A stretch of 26,394 nt of DNA, from positions 1-26,394 of the forward strand of contig URYI01000014.1 of the NCBI GenBank assembly GCA_900552055.1. The letters run 5' to 3'. Positions 8,200 through 15,668 of this stretch are shown here, piece after piece. The notes below the pieces were generated by a model that was not told the DNA's origin, did not search any database, and saw only the letters and a program-made list of their open reading frames with translations. Made by a program: the position numbers and the translations under genes. The DNA is from an uncultured Eubacteriales bacterium. Its GTDB lineage: Bacteria; Bacillota; Clostridia; Christensenellales; QALW01. Position 1 is the stretch's first letter. Every line of letters begins with the position of its first letter.

Positions 8200-8227
8200 T
8201 TTACAATCGGATAATGTATGCTATAAT
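8200..8227 (+). promoter_or_regulatory. Promoter of the GH32 gene
   Basis: TTTACA (8200-8205), 16-bp spacer, TATAAT (8222-8227). The predicted start is near 8234, so translation must begin downstream of it. This excludes the longest possible frame, which opens at 8177. Confidence 0.85.
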
Positions 8228-8260
8228 TTAATGCATCAAGGGATAATGGACGGGGTGTGT

Positions 8261-10441
8261 ATGTTAAGGGCGTTTGCAGGATTGTGTTTAGTGATTTTAA
8301 CTGTTTTCCAGGCTGCGGGGCTTTTTTGCGCTCAGAGCGCTCAGGCGGCTTGCGGGTATCTTGAGACTGGCGCGGATTCCTGCCTGAACGGATTAAATTA
8401 CAGCGCGTCCATCCCTTCTGAGCCTGGAGAAGCGAACATAAAAAAAGAGGCGGAAAAAATAAGGAGCGGAAAAGATATGAATATGGAGAATCAGCCTGAA
8501 CTTATTTCATTGACAGTAGAGGGAGTGACTCTTGATTCGCCGTTTAGCCCTGAAGTAAAAGAATATTGGGGAACGGTTGAATATGACGCGGCCAGCGTTA
8601 AAATTTCAGCTGTGGCTTCTGGAGGCTGCGAGGTAAAATGCAGCGGCGGCGTTAAGACGGAGGAAGGTTTTCTGGTTAATTTGGCTGTGGGCAGAAATGA
8701 TATTGAGATATCAGCGGTAAATTCTAACGGAATAAGCTCAATAACAAAAGTAGTTTTGCTGCGCAGGCAGGATGAAAATTTGCTGTATAAAGAGGAACTG
8801 CGTCCCCAGTTCCATTTTACCCAGTACCAGTATTCCCTTAACGACCCTAACGGACTGGTCTATAACGCCGCGACAGGGGAATATCATATGTATTTTCAGT
8901 CGGACGAGCCCTTTCATACCCAGTATGCTGTGGAGGGCAACAGTAAAAGCTGGGGACATGCAGTCAGCAGAGATTTGGTTAATTGGGAAATGTTTGACAG
9001 AGTAATAGAGCCTGATGAAAACGGTACTATATGGTCGGGCTCATGCGTAGTGGATAAGGACAATACTTCTGGCCTTTTTGATGAAAATACGCCGCCTGAA
9101 GCTAGGATAGTGGCCCTTTATACCTATTACGGGGGCACTAAGCCTACTAACGGCCTCTGCTCAATAGGCCTGGCTTATTCTCCTGACGGAGGATATACGT
9201 TTATAAAGCCCTTTAGCGAGCCTATAATCCCCAATACCAATAATATGTACCAGGCGGGATTCCGTGACCCGAAAGTATTCTGGCTGGAGGGGGAGAACGG
9301 CACGCCGGGTACATGGGTTATGGTAGCCGCGGGCGGCCGCGCACAGCTTTTTACTTCGAGCGACCTTATACACTGGAGCAGGGACAGGGAATTATGCTGT
9401 ATGGACGGTTCCCCTTTAGATTCGGAATGCCCCGACCTTTATCCATTGCCTTTAGACGGGGATGAAGCTAATATGAAATGGGTGTACAGCGGCGGCGGAG
9501 TATGGTATATAATAGGCGAGCTGGTGCGCAGAGAGGACGGCAAACTGGATTTTATTGCGCAGACGGAAAAAATGCAGTATGTAAACGGCATAAGCGAGCT
9601 TTTTCCCGGTTCAGGCGAATATCCTGAAATGTACGCCGCTCAGACTTTTTATAATGACAGGCTGGGGCGCAGAATAGAAGTCAGCTGGGTGCGCGATTTA
9701 GTCAGCGCGCCGGGCAAGGTATGGTATAACGCGCTTTCCTTAGCGCAGGAGATAAATTTAATTACATATAACGGCGAACCGCGGATTATAAAAACCCCGG
9801 TGGAGGAATTGGAAGCTCTGCGGACAGATACGGTGTTTGAGGCGGAAAATCTTATAATAGGCCCCAAGAGCGAAAATCCCCTTGCACAGATTGAGGAAGA
9901 GCTGTTTGAAATAGAGGCGGTTTTTGAAATTAAAGACGCCCAACGCTTCGGAGTGGAATTTAAGATAGGGGAGGGGGAAAGCACCTCTGTTTACTATGAC
10001 GTTAAGCGGGATATGTTTATAACCAGCAAAAGCGACAGCAGCCAATATGTCAGCGGCTCCTATTACTGCCGGACACCTGTTAATGACGGGCAGGTAACTA
10101 TGCGCATTATAGCCGATTCCTCCATGATAGACGTTTACGGTATGGACGGGCTGGTGTTCCATAACGGATTTACTTTTTCCTCATCTCAAAGCAGAGGCAT
10201 GAGGCTTTTCAGCACGGGCGGGGAGGTAATTGTAAAAAGCATTAAGGTTTACCGGCTTAAGGGCATGAACCGGCAGGGAGTAACCCATCCGGAAACGAAT
10301 GCTGATTCCCCTGAAAAGGGCGGAAATAGCAATAAAGAGCAGTCTGTAAACAGCCTGGGGATGATTCTGGGCATTTGCGGGGCAGTTTTGGCTGGAGCGT
10401 GCGTGACGGCGGCGGTAAAAATTATGCGGAAAAAGCTATAA
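8261..10441 (+). CDS. Secreted, membrane-anchored GH32 fructan hydrolase (levanase/inulinase/invertase-like)
   Basis: The enzyme should cleave beta-fructosides such as levan, inulin or sucrose outside the cell. With the start at 8261 it is 726 residues: a Sec signal peptide ending near AQSAQA (29), a cadherin-like beta-sandwich domain about 80-168, then the GH32 five-bladed propeller. Catalytic motifs are complete: NDPNG with nucleophile D195, RDP with D336 as transition-state stabiliser, and EC with E389 as acid/base. A C-terminal beta-sandwich (about 545-680) follows, then a hydrophobic helix (about 700-719) and a Lys/Arg tail, which anchors the C terminus in the membrane. ATG 8246 (AAGGG upstream) is an equally possible start. 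No sugar transporter, fructokinase or regulator lies nearby. Exo or endo action and exact substrate cannot be read from the sequence. Confidence 0.92.
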   Translation: MLRAFAGLCLVILTVFQAAGLFCAQSAQAACGYLETGADSCLNGLNYSASIPSEPGEANIKKEAEKIRSGKDMNMENQPELISLTVEGVTLDSPFSPEVKEYWGTVEYDAASVKISAVASGGCEVKCSGGVKTEEGFLVNLAVGRNDIEISAVNSNGISSITKVVLLRRQDENLLYKEELRPQFHFTQYQYSLNDPNGLVYNAATGEYHMYFQSDEPFHTQYAVEGNSKSWGHAVSRDLVNWEMFDRVIEPDENGTIWSGSCVVDKDNTSGLFDENTPPEARIVALYTYYGGTKPTNGLCSIGLAYSPDGGYTFIKPFSEPIIPNTNNMYQAGFRDPKVFWLEGENGTPGTWVMVAAGGRAQLFTSSDLIHWSRDRELCCMDGSPLDSECPDLYPLPLDGDEANMKWVYSGGGVWYIIGELVRREDGKLDFIAQTEKMQYVNGISELFPGSGEYPEMYAAQTFYNDRLGRRIEVSWVRDLVSAPGKVWYNALSLAQEINLITYNGEPRIIKTPVEELEALRTDTVFEAENLIIGPKSENPLAQIEEELFEIEAVFEIKDAQRFGVEFKIGEGESTSVYYDVKRDMFITSKSDSSQYVSGSYYCRTPVNDGQVTMRIIADSSMIDVYGMDGLVFHNGFTFSSSQSRGMRLFSTGGEVIVKSIKVYRLKGMNRQGVTHPETNADSPEKGGNSNKEQSVNSLGMILGICGAVLAGACVTAAVKIMRKKL

Positions 10442-10482
10442 AAGCGCGGTTTGGGCGTTTTTAGGGCGCGCATGCTCCGGGA

Positions 10483-10691
10483 GTGCGCTGCGGAAGAGGA
10501 AGTGCGCCGCGGGAGAAGGCGTACGTTGCGTAATAGGGAGTGCGCTGCGGGAGAAGGCGTGTGCTGCGGGAGAAGGCGTGCGCTGAGGAAGAAGGCGTAC
10601 GCTGAGGAAGAAGGCGTACGCTGAGGAAGAAGGCGTATGCTGCGGAAGAAGGCGTACGTTGCGGAAGAGGGCATGCGCCGCGAAAGAGCAA
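10483..10691. repeat. 19-bp tandem repeat, 11 units
   Basis: Eleven uninterrupted units of exactly 19 bp fill 209 bp. Their starts are 10483, 10502, 10521, 10540, 10559, 10578, 10597, 10616, 10635, 10654 and 10673. The best unit is GTACGCTGAGGAAGAAGGC (10597 and 10616 are identical). Outer units are more degenerate, and the third (10521-10539) is the most diverged. There are no spacers, so it is a minisatellite and not a CRISPR. The purine-rich half lies on the plus strand. Confidence 0.95.
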
Positions 10692-10695
10692 AACT

Positions 10696-10751
10696 AAAAC
10701 GGCCTAGGAGCTTTGCGGATTTAATCCCTTAGCGCCATGGCCGTTTTTTTT
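10696..10751. terminator. Bidirectional terminator between GH32 and the hexuronate operon
   Basis: AAAACGGCC (10696-10704) pairs with GGCCGTTTT (10739-10747) around a 34-nt loop. On the plus strand it is followed by further T. On the minus strand the stem's end and next bases read GGCCGTTTTAGTTTTG. It suits both convergent units, although the loop is long. Confidence 0.7.
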
Positions 10752-10804
10752 GTATTTTATTATAGTTTTAACGCTGTTTGAAGCGCAAATGTATACAGCC
10801 GTTA

Positions 10805-11980
10805 TCAGCGCACTTTCCAGCGGTCGTTATAGGTGCCGCTTATGTCCTGTATCTCAGAAGAGGCGGTTTCCTTTTTAACGGAGTTTTTGCGCTTTTGATT
10901 TAAAAGCTTCAGGAAAAGCTCTGAATCAACAGGCAGCTCCGCCCAGTCGTTTGTCCAGTCGGAGAGGTGTATGGCATTGGATATGTTCAGCCCGTTTATG
11001 CCTTCATAGCCGGGTGCAAGCAGCTCTTCGCCGTCCAGAATGCAGTTGGCAAAGTTTGTAAGGATGCCTATATGTCCGGTTTCCTTTTTATCTGTTTCTA
11101 TTTGCTTTACTGAATAGGGAATGCTTGCAAAGCCCTGGGGGCTCTCAAAGCATACCTGCCGTTCGGGCTGAGAAAGCTCCCAGAAGGTAAGACGTCCTTC
11201 TTCCCATACCAGCTTGCCTTTGTCGCCGGTGATTTCCAGACGGTTTGTTCCCGGAAATTCGCCTGTAGTGGTTATAAATACGCCGGTGGCGCCGTTAGGG
11301 TACTGGGCATAGGCGGTCACTTCATCCTCTACCTCTATATCGTGCCAGCGCCCGTATTGGCAGAAGCCGCGTATCTTTGAGGGCATTCCGAATATCCATT
11401 GCCATAAATCCAAATTGTGCGGGCACTGATTTAAAAGCACTCCGCCTCCTTCGCCTTCCCAGGTGGCCCGCCATGAGCCTGAATTATAATAAGCCTGGGT
11501 GCGGTACCAGTTGGTTATTATCCAAACGCTCCGTTTTAACTCGCCCAGCTGTCCGTTTTTGACTATCTGGCGCATTTCCTGGAACAGCGGATTGGTGCGC
11601 TGGTTATACATTATCCCAAATACTTTTCCTGATTCTTTGGCAGCCTGGTTCATCTCCTGCACCTGCGCCGTATATACTCCCGCGGGCTTTTCCGTCATGA
11701 CATGCAGGCCGTGTCCAAAGGCCTCTATGGCTATGGGAGGATGCAGATAGTGCGGAGTGGCGATTATGACAGCGTCAATAAGGCCGCTGTTTAGCAGCTG
11801 GCGGTAATCTGTAAATTGAGGCGTTCCGGGCAGATTGGCGCTTGCCCATTCAAGCTTCTGAGGAGCGATATCGCAGACTGCTGTTAAAGTCATGCGGGGA
11901 ATGAGCCCGCTAAAAATGCTTCGGGCGTGGGCGCTGCCCATATTTCCTATGCCTATTATTCCTATCCTGACATTATTCAT
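10805..11980 (-). CDS. Gfo/Idh/MocA-family NAD(P)-dependent oxidoreductase
   Basis: The 391-residue protein starts with a Rossmann fold (GIGNMG at 10-15) and has the family signature EKP (97-99, in MTEKPAGV). The substrate domain has a GGG...NQCPHNLDLWQW segment whose His is the usual catalytic residue. Members oxidise or reduce a hydroxyl or keto group on sugars, inositols or glycosides using a nucleotide cofactor. It is the last gene of the hexuronate cluster. Its start overlaps the upstream TIM-barrel gene's end by 8 bp, which implies translational coupling and a shared pathway. The partner set (Gfo/Idh plus two TIM barrels) resembles both inositol-type catabolism and ketoglycoside-forming deglycosylation systems. 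The exact substrate is unknown. Confidence 0.9.
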   Translation of the reverse strand: MNNVRIGIIGIGNMGSAHARSIFSGLIPRMTLTAVCDIAPQKLEWASANLPGTPQFTDYRQLLNSGLIDAVIIATPHYLHPPIAIEAFGHGLHVMTEKPAGVYTAQVQEMNQAAKESGKVFGIMYNQRTNPLFQEMRQIVKNGQLGELKRSVWIITNWYRTQAYYNSGSWRATWEGEGGGVLLNQCPHNLDLWQWIFGMPSKIRGFCQYGRWHDIEVEDEVTAYAQYPNGATGVFITTTGEFPGTNRLEITGDKGKLVWEEGRLTFWELSQPERQVCFESPQGFASIPYSVKQIETDKKETGHIGILTNFANCILDGEELLAPGYEGINGLNISNAIHLSDWTNDWAELPVDSELFLKLLNQKRKNSVKKETASSEIQDISGTYNDRWKVR

Positions 11981-12830
11981 AGCTGTACCCTCTTTCGTTT
12001 AATATATTTTTAAGTGCGGCAACGGCCGCATCAAAGGCTTCCTGGGGCGAAGAATAAGCTTTTAGATGCTTTAGTTTTTCTTTTTGCAGGGAAGAGACTC
12101 CTATAAAAGCATGCAGATGAGGCTCGACTGACAGGAACTGCGCTTCATCCTTTTTATAAAATGCGTCTAAAAGCTGGGGGATATGCCCTGCTCCCTGGCC
12201 TGAGGGCACAACCGTGCCGTCTGGGAGCGCGTCCTTTATATGCAGGTATTTTATGCGCGGCAGCATGGAGGAGGGGATATTTAACGGCAGCTGGCCGCAT
12301 TGGATAAAATTAGCCGGGTCGATTATGCCCGTTAGGGCGTCCAGCTTTTCCAATAGCAGCATGCAGCGCGGTATGCTGTCTCCGAAAATCCCTTTTTCAT
12401 TTTCGTGGCAGCAGGTAATTCCGCAGGAACCTGCGTATTCAATGAGTTTTTCCAAGCGCTCCAGAACCTCGCCGCAATATTTTTCAGGCGGATGATTTGG
12501 TGGGATATAGAAGCTGAATATGCGTATTAATTTGCTTCCCAGTATATCCGCGGCTTGGATTGCCCTTTTAAACTGCTCAAAATGCGGTTCAAACGGCTGG
12601 GTTATTAATATTTTGCCTATGGGCGAGCCGACAGCGGACACTTTTATATCCTGGTCCTTTAGTTTTTTTGAGATTTCCTTTAGTTTGGATATGTCCAGCT
12701 GGACGGGGCTGTTTCCGTCTATGTTGCGCAGTTCCATATATTTTAGGCCGCAGCGGTGAAGGGCGTCTATTTGTCCTTCCAGGTCGGGAGCGCTTTCATC
12801 GCTGAAAGCGGAGAGAAGAAAATCAGGCAT
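11973..12830 (-). CDS. Sugar phosphate isomerase/epimerase-like TIM barrel (AP_endonuc_2 fold), first copy
   Basis: This 285-residue protein has the xylose-isomerase-like TIM-barrel pattern. Metal-binding candidates follow in order: Glu in CCHENEKG, Asp in IIDPANF, His in YLHIKDALPDG and Glu in LSVEPHLHAF. Such enzymes isomerise, epimerise or eliminate on sugar or keto-sugar substrates with a divalent metal. GGAGGT lies upstream of the ATG. It overlaps the following Gfo/Idh gene by 8 bp and lies 82 bp after a second, divergent-sequence TIM barrel. The context suggests it acts on the product or substrate of the Gfo/Idh enzyme. IolE/IolI-like or glycoside lyase-like roles are both possible. Confidence 0.85.
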   Translation of the reverse strand: MPDFLLSAFSDESAPDLEGQIDALHRCGLKYMELRNIDGNSPVQLDISKLKEISKKLKDQDIKVSAVGSPIGKILITQPFEPHFEQFKRAIQAADILGSKLIRIFSFYIPPNHPPEKYCGEVLERLEKLIEYAGSCGITCCHENEKGIFGDSIPRCMLLLEKLDALTGIIDPANFIQCGQLPLNIPSSMLPRIKYLHIKDALPDGTVVPSGQGAGHIPQLLDAFYKKDEAQFLSVEPHLHAFIGVSSLQKEKLKHLKAYSSPQEAFDAAVAALKNILNERGYSYE

Positions 12831-12912
12831 ATTTATATTACCTCCTTTTATGATAAGCTTGCCGTCCGAAATACGCCGGAGAGATAGATACTGCCAGCTA
12901 TTATGTTTGCCG

Positions 12913-13677
12913 TTATTGTATAAAGCCGGCGTTCTTCAAATTATTCAGGCTGAGCGCCAGCTCGTCAAATGGGTCTTTGCCGTAGGTATCGTCCTGCTCT
13001 ACCATAGCGTATTTGACGCCTGTTTCCCAGCAGGCGGCAAAAATCTCATCCCAGCACAAGTTTCCTTCCATGACGGCCGCCGTGCGCTGTTCGCGCCCGT
13101 TAAGGGATATATCCTTAAGGTGGCAGACATCTATGCGCCCTTTAAGCATTCTTATCTGCTGCGCGGGACAGCGTCCGCTGAACTGAGTCCAGAATACATC
13201 CAGGATGAATCCCCAAAGTTCGGGGGAAGTCTCTTCAGCCAGTATGTCCATAAACGCTTTGCCGTCCTGGCGCATATATTCAAAGAAATGGTTGTGATAT
13301 TGCAGTTTCAGGCCATGTTCATTCAGTTTAACAGCGACTGGATTATAATCCTTTATAAATTGCCGGAGGCCTGAAAGTGAGCCTATATACCGTTCGGGCA
13401 TGCAGCTTATGCCTATATGCTTGCAGCCTAGGATTTTATGCTCTTCTATTACTTTATCAGTATCCTTTAAAATTCTGTCCGGGTTAACGTGCGTTACAAT
13501 TATTTCCAGACCGTTCTGCCCGCATATTTCCTTCAGTATATGCGGGGCGACGGGGCCGAAGGCGGATACCTGCAGACAATTATATCCTATTTCTTTTAGT
13601 TTTTTAAAGGAATTTTTTATTTCTTCTTCATTGCGGACAAAATTTCTTATGGTGTATCCCTGCGCTCCTATTATCAT
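12913..13677 (-). CDS. Sugar phosphate isomerase/epimerase-like TIM barrel, second copy
   Basis: This 254-residue protein has the same fold class as its neighbour but little obvious sequence identity to it, so it is not a recent duplicate. Visible motifs are QYHNHFFEY (typical of this family, with a metal-ligand His/Glu region), FILDVFWTQF, DVCHLKDIS and AMVEQDDTYG, which supply the usual Glu/Asp/His/Glu metal set. CAGGAGGAACAAACAATG gives a strong ribosome-binding site. It opens the three-gene downstream half of the cluster, after a 249-bp gap from kdgK that may contain its own control region. Substrate unknown; acting on keto-sugars together with the Gfo/Idh enzyme is an inference. Confidence 0.85.
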   Translation of the reverse strand: MIIGAQGYTIRNFVRNEEEIKNSFKKLKEIGYNCLQVSAFGPVAPHILKEICGQNGLEIIVTHVNPDRILKDTDKVIEEHKILGCKHIGISCMPERYIGSLSGLRQFIKDYNPVAVKLNEHGLKLQYHNHFFEYMRQDGKAFMDILAEETSPELWGFILDVFWTQFSGRCPAQQIRMLKGRIDVCHLKDISLNGREQRTAAVMEGNLCWDEIFAACWETGVKYAMVEQDDTYGKDPFDELALSLNNLKNAGFIQ

Positions 13678-13926
13678 TGTTTGTTCCTCCTGATATGTTT
13701 TTTTATCTGCTTATGAGCATTAACCTGAGAAAGCCTGTTATTTCAGCTGATTGTAAATTCTTGAATTTAGGCGGATAGTCCGCTTTTTTATGGTTATCAA
13801 TGCTGAAAAGGCCGGCCTTTTGGTCTGTTTGCGGCGGGCTGAGTTATAAATCTCAATACTGAAAACATCCCAAAGCAAAGGCATTTCTGTTTGCTTGCAG
13901 CGGGCTGAGTTATACAGCTCAATAAT
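13678..13926. other. Gap inside the hexuronate cluster with direct repeat and palindrome
   Basis: This 249-bp gap is far longer than the other spacings in the cluster. It contains an approximate direct repeat centred on GCGGGCTGAGTTATA (about 13832-13857 and 13895-13924), each copy ending in CTCAATA. It also holds a perfect 16-bp palindrome AAAAGGCCGGCCTTTT (13806-13821), and GCGGA-tag-TCCGC followed by T6 on the plus strand. No convincing promoter was found, but an internal control point for the three downstream genes is plausible. Confidence 0.5.
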
Positions 13927-14940
13927 CTACCGGTTTATAAGCATATTTTCATAATCGGCCAGACGCTCTATCTCCTCCATATCCAATATGGGAAAATCGC
14001 CGGGCACCGAATGCTTCAGGCAGGACGCGGCTGCGGCGAACTGCACGCATTTTTCGCCATTCCAGCCTTTTGACAGACCGAAGATTAGCCCAGCGCTGAA
14101 GCAGTCCCCTCCGCCTACCCTTTCAATGATTTCCATTTCATATTCTCTTGAAAAATAGGGTCTGCCGTTATCCAGGTAAAAGCCCTGCCAGAGATTACGG
14201 GAGGCGCTTTTAACCGTGCGCATGGTCATGGCCACGCGGGGAATATTATATTTTTCCGAAATGGTTCGGGCAATTCGGAGGGTATTTTGAGCGTCAGGCG
14301 GAGCGTCCACCCCTCCGCCTATATTAAATACATCCTTTGCGCTGCCGCAGTTGGCTATGAGCAGGCTGACAAAGGGCATATATTCTTCCATTGTTTCGCG
14401 TGCTGAAACACCGTCCCAGAGGGAGGCTCGGTAATTAAGGTCGCATGAAACGGGAATTTTAAGGCGGCGCGCCGTTTGGCAGGCTTCTTTAAGGCTGATG
14501 CGCGGGCCTTCGCCCAGAGCGGGAGTAATGCCTGTAAAATGCAGCCATGAAGCTGTCTTAAGAACGCTTTCCCAATGCGGGGCGTCCTCTGCGCCCATAA
14601 GGGCAAAACAGGAATTCCGGCGGTCGTAAAATACTCTTGAAGGGCGCTGGGACGTACCTTGTTCGCAAAAATATATCCCCAGCCGGGCTTTATTTGAATT
14701 ATCCATAATTATGTGCTTTGTTTCAACCTGGTTTTCACGCAGTTTGTTAAGGCATGCCCTGCCTATGGGGTTGTCAGGCAGTTTTGTTACAAAAGCACTT
14801 TTCAGTCCCAGCCGGGCGAGCAGAACGGCCGTATTGGCTTCAGCGCCTCCGAAGCAGAATTCAAAATTCTGCGCCTGTTCTATTTTCATATGGCCGGAAG
14901 GTGTCAGCCTGAGCATTATTTCTCCAAAGCAAACAATCAT
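13927..14940 (-). CDS. kdgK: 2-keto-3-deoxygluconate (KDG) kinase, PfkB family
   Basis: This kinase phosphorylates KDG to KDPG with ATP, the fourth step from glucuronate after isomerase, reductase and dehydratase. The 337-residue protein has the PfkB N-terminal region (GGAEANTAVLLARLG at 31-45) and the C-terminal signature GGGDCFSAG (276-284) with catalytic base D279. The usual signature reads GAGD; the Ala-to-Gly change is mild. It overlaps the eda stop by 4 bp, so the two are translationally coupled. The ribosome-binding site AGAGGAAG lies inside the eda end. The substrate is inferred from context, because PfkB kinases are hard to separate by sequence alone. Confidence 0.92.
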   Translation of the reverse strand: MIVCFGEIMLRLTPSGHMKIEQAQNFEFCFGGAEANTAVLLARLGLKSAFVTKLPDNPIGRACLNKLRENQVETKHIIMDNSNKARLGIYFCEQGTSQRPSRVFYDRRNSCFALMGAEDAPHWESVLKTASWLHFTGITPALGEGPRISLKEACQTARRLKIPVSCDLNYRASLWDGVSARETMEEYMPFVSLLIANCGSAKDVFNIGGGVDAPPDAQNTLRIARTISEKYNIPRVAMTMRTVKSASRNLWQGFYLDNGRPYFSREYEMEIIERVGGGDCFSAGLIFGLSKGWNGEKCVQFAAAASCLKHSVPGDFPILDMEEIERLADYENMLINR

Positions 14941-15569
14941 TTTTCTGACTCTTCCTCTCTTGCCGCTTTAATCTGGGCGGTTAACCGGTGCGCGTTCTGC
15001 TGTATATCTCCCTTAAGCAGCTTTCCGCCCACACCCGCGGCTATTGCGCCGGCCTGAAGCCATGCCCCAATATTGTCCGCGTCTATGCCTCCTGTTGGGA
15101 TTACTTTAGCGCCGGGCAAAGGAGCTAAAATGGCTTTTAAAAAATCCGGACCCAGCACCTGGGCGGGAAAAAGCTTTAAAACATCGCAGCCGGCGGCCAT
15201 TGCGTTTATTCCCTCGGTAGGAGTGAAAAATCCTGCGACAGAGAGGACGTTGTTCCTATTGCAGGCTTTTATTATTTCGGAGTCAAAATGAGGGGAGACT
15301 ATAAAATCTGCCCCGCAGTGCATTGCCGCGCTGGCACTGGGCGCGTCCAGAACAGTGCCTGCGCCCAGCGTTATTTTTCCGCCCAGCTCTTTTTTGAGCG
15401 TTTCAAGGGCGGCAAGCGGGGAAGGGGTTGTGAAAGCCAGCTCTATTATATCTATGCCGCCTTTCAGGCAATTTTCAGCCATATTCAGCGCCTGCTCGGC
15501 GGATTGGGCTCTTATTACGGCAATAACGCCTGTATGCTCTATATTGGACAATACTTTTTCTTTTTCCAT
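14937..15569 (-). CDS. eda: KDPG aldolase (2-dehydro-3-deoxyphosphogluconate / 4-hydroxy-2-oxoglutarate aldolase)
   Basis: This class I aldolase splits KDPG into pyruvate and glyceraldehyde-3-phosphate. The 210-residue TIM barrel shows VIAVIRA (15-21), IIELAFTTP (41-49) with E43 as the likely proton-transfer residue, LGAGTVL (68-74), and the Schiff-base Lys K132 in DVLKLFPAQ, followed by IPTGGI. Length is normal. The ribosome-binding site (AAAGAGAT) is weak. It overlaps kdgK by 4 bp and lies 99 bp after the SDR gene. Confidence 0.95.
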   Translation of the reverse strand: MEKEKVLSNIEHTGVIAVIRAQSAEQALNMAENCLKGGIDIIELAFTTPSPLAALETLKKELGGKITLGAGTVLDAPSASAAMHCGADFIVSPHFDSEIIKACNRNNVLSVAGFFTPTEGINAMAAGCDVLKLFPAQVLGPDFLKAILAPLPGAKVIPTGGIDADNIGAWLQAGAIAAGVGGKLLKGDIQQNAHRLTAQIKAAREEESEK

Positions 15570-15668
15570 AATACAATCTCTTTCTTTTGCAGCGGCGCCG
15601 CTTTATATTTTACAGAGCAGGCGCCTGCCGGATAAAGGCGCGCAGATTTCTTAAACGGGAGAGCTGAT

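Larger units (their letters stand above)
10442..10804. other. Intergenic region dominated by a tandem repeat
   Basis: The 363 bp between GH32 and the convergent Gfo/Idh gene hold the 19-bp tandem repeat (10483-10691) and a two-way terminator (10696-10751), listed separately. Open minus-strand frames across it owe their openness to the repeat: they show a 19-residue periodicity of LLPQRTPSSAAYAF type. They are not credible proteins. Confidence 0.7.

Noticed and set aside
10249..10691. Minus-strand open frames encoding Pro/Arg/Ser-rich repeats
   Set aside because: The openness comes from the 19-bp DNA repeat read in successive frames. There is no ribosome-binding site or family match, and part overlaps the end of GH32.
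10483..10691. Tandem repeat as a CRISPR array
   Set aside because: Units are directly adjacent with no spacers, only 19 bp long, and no cas genes are present.
13770..13795. Plus-strand terminator GCGGA-tag-TCCGC with T6
   Set aside because: No plus-strand gene precedes it. A 5-bp stem with T6 may be incidental, so it is only mentioned within the gap entry.
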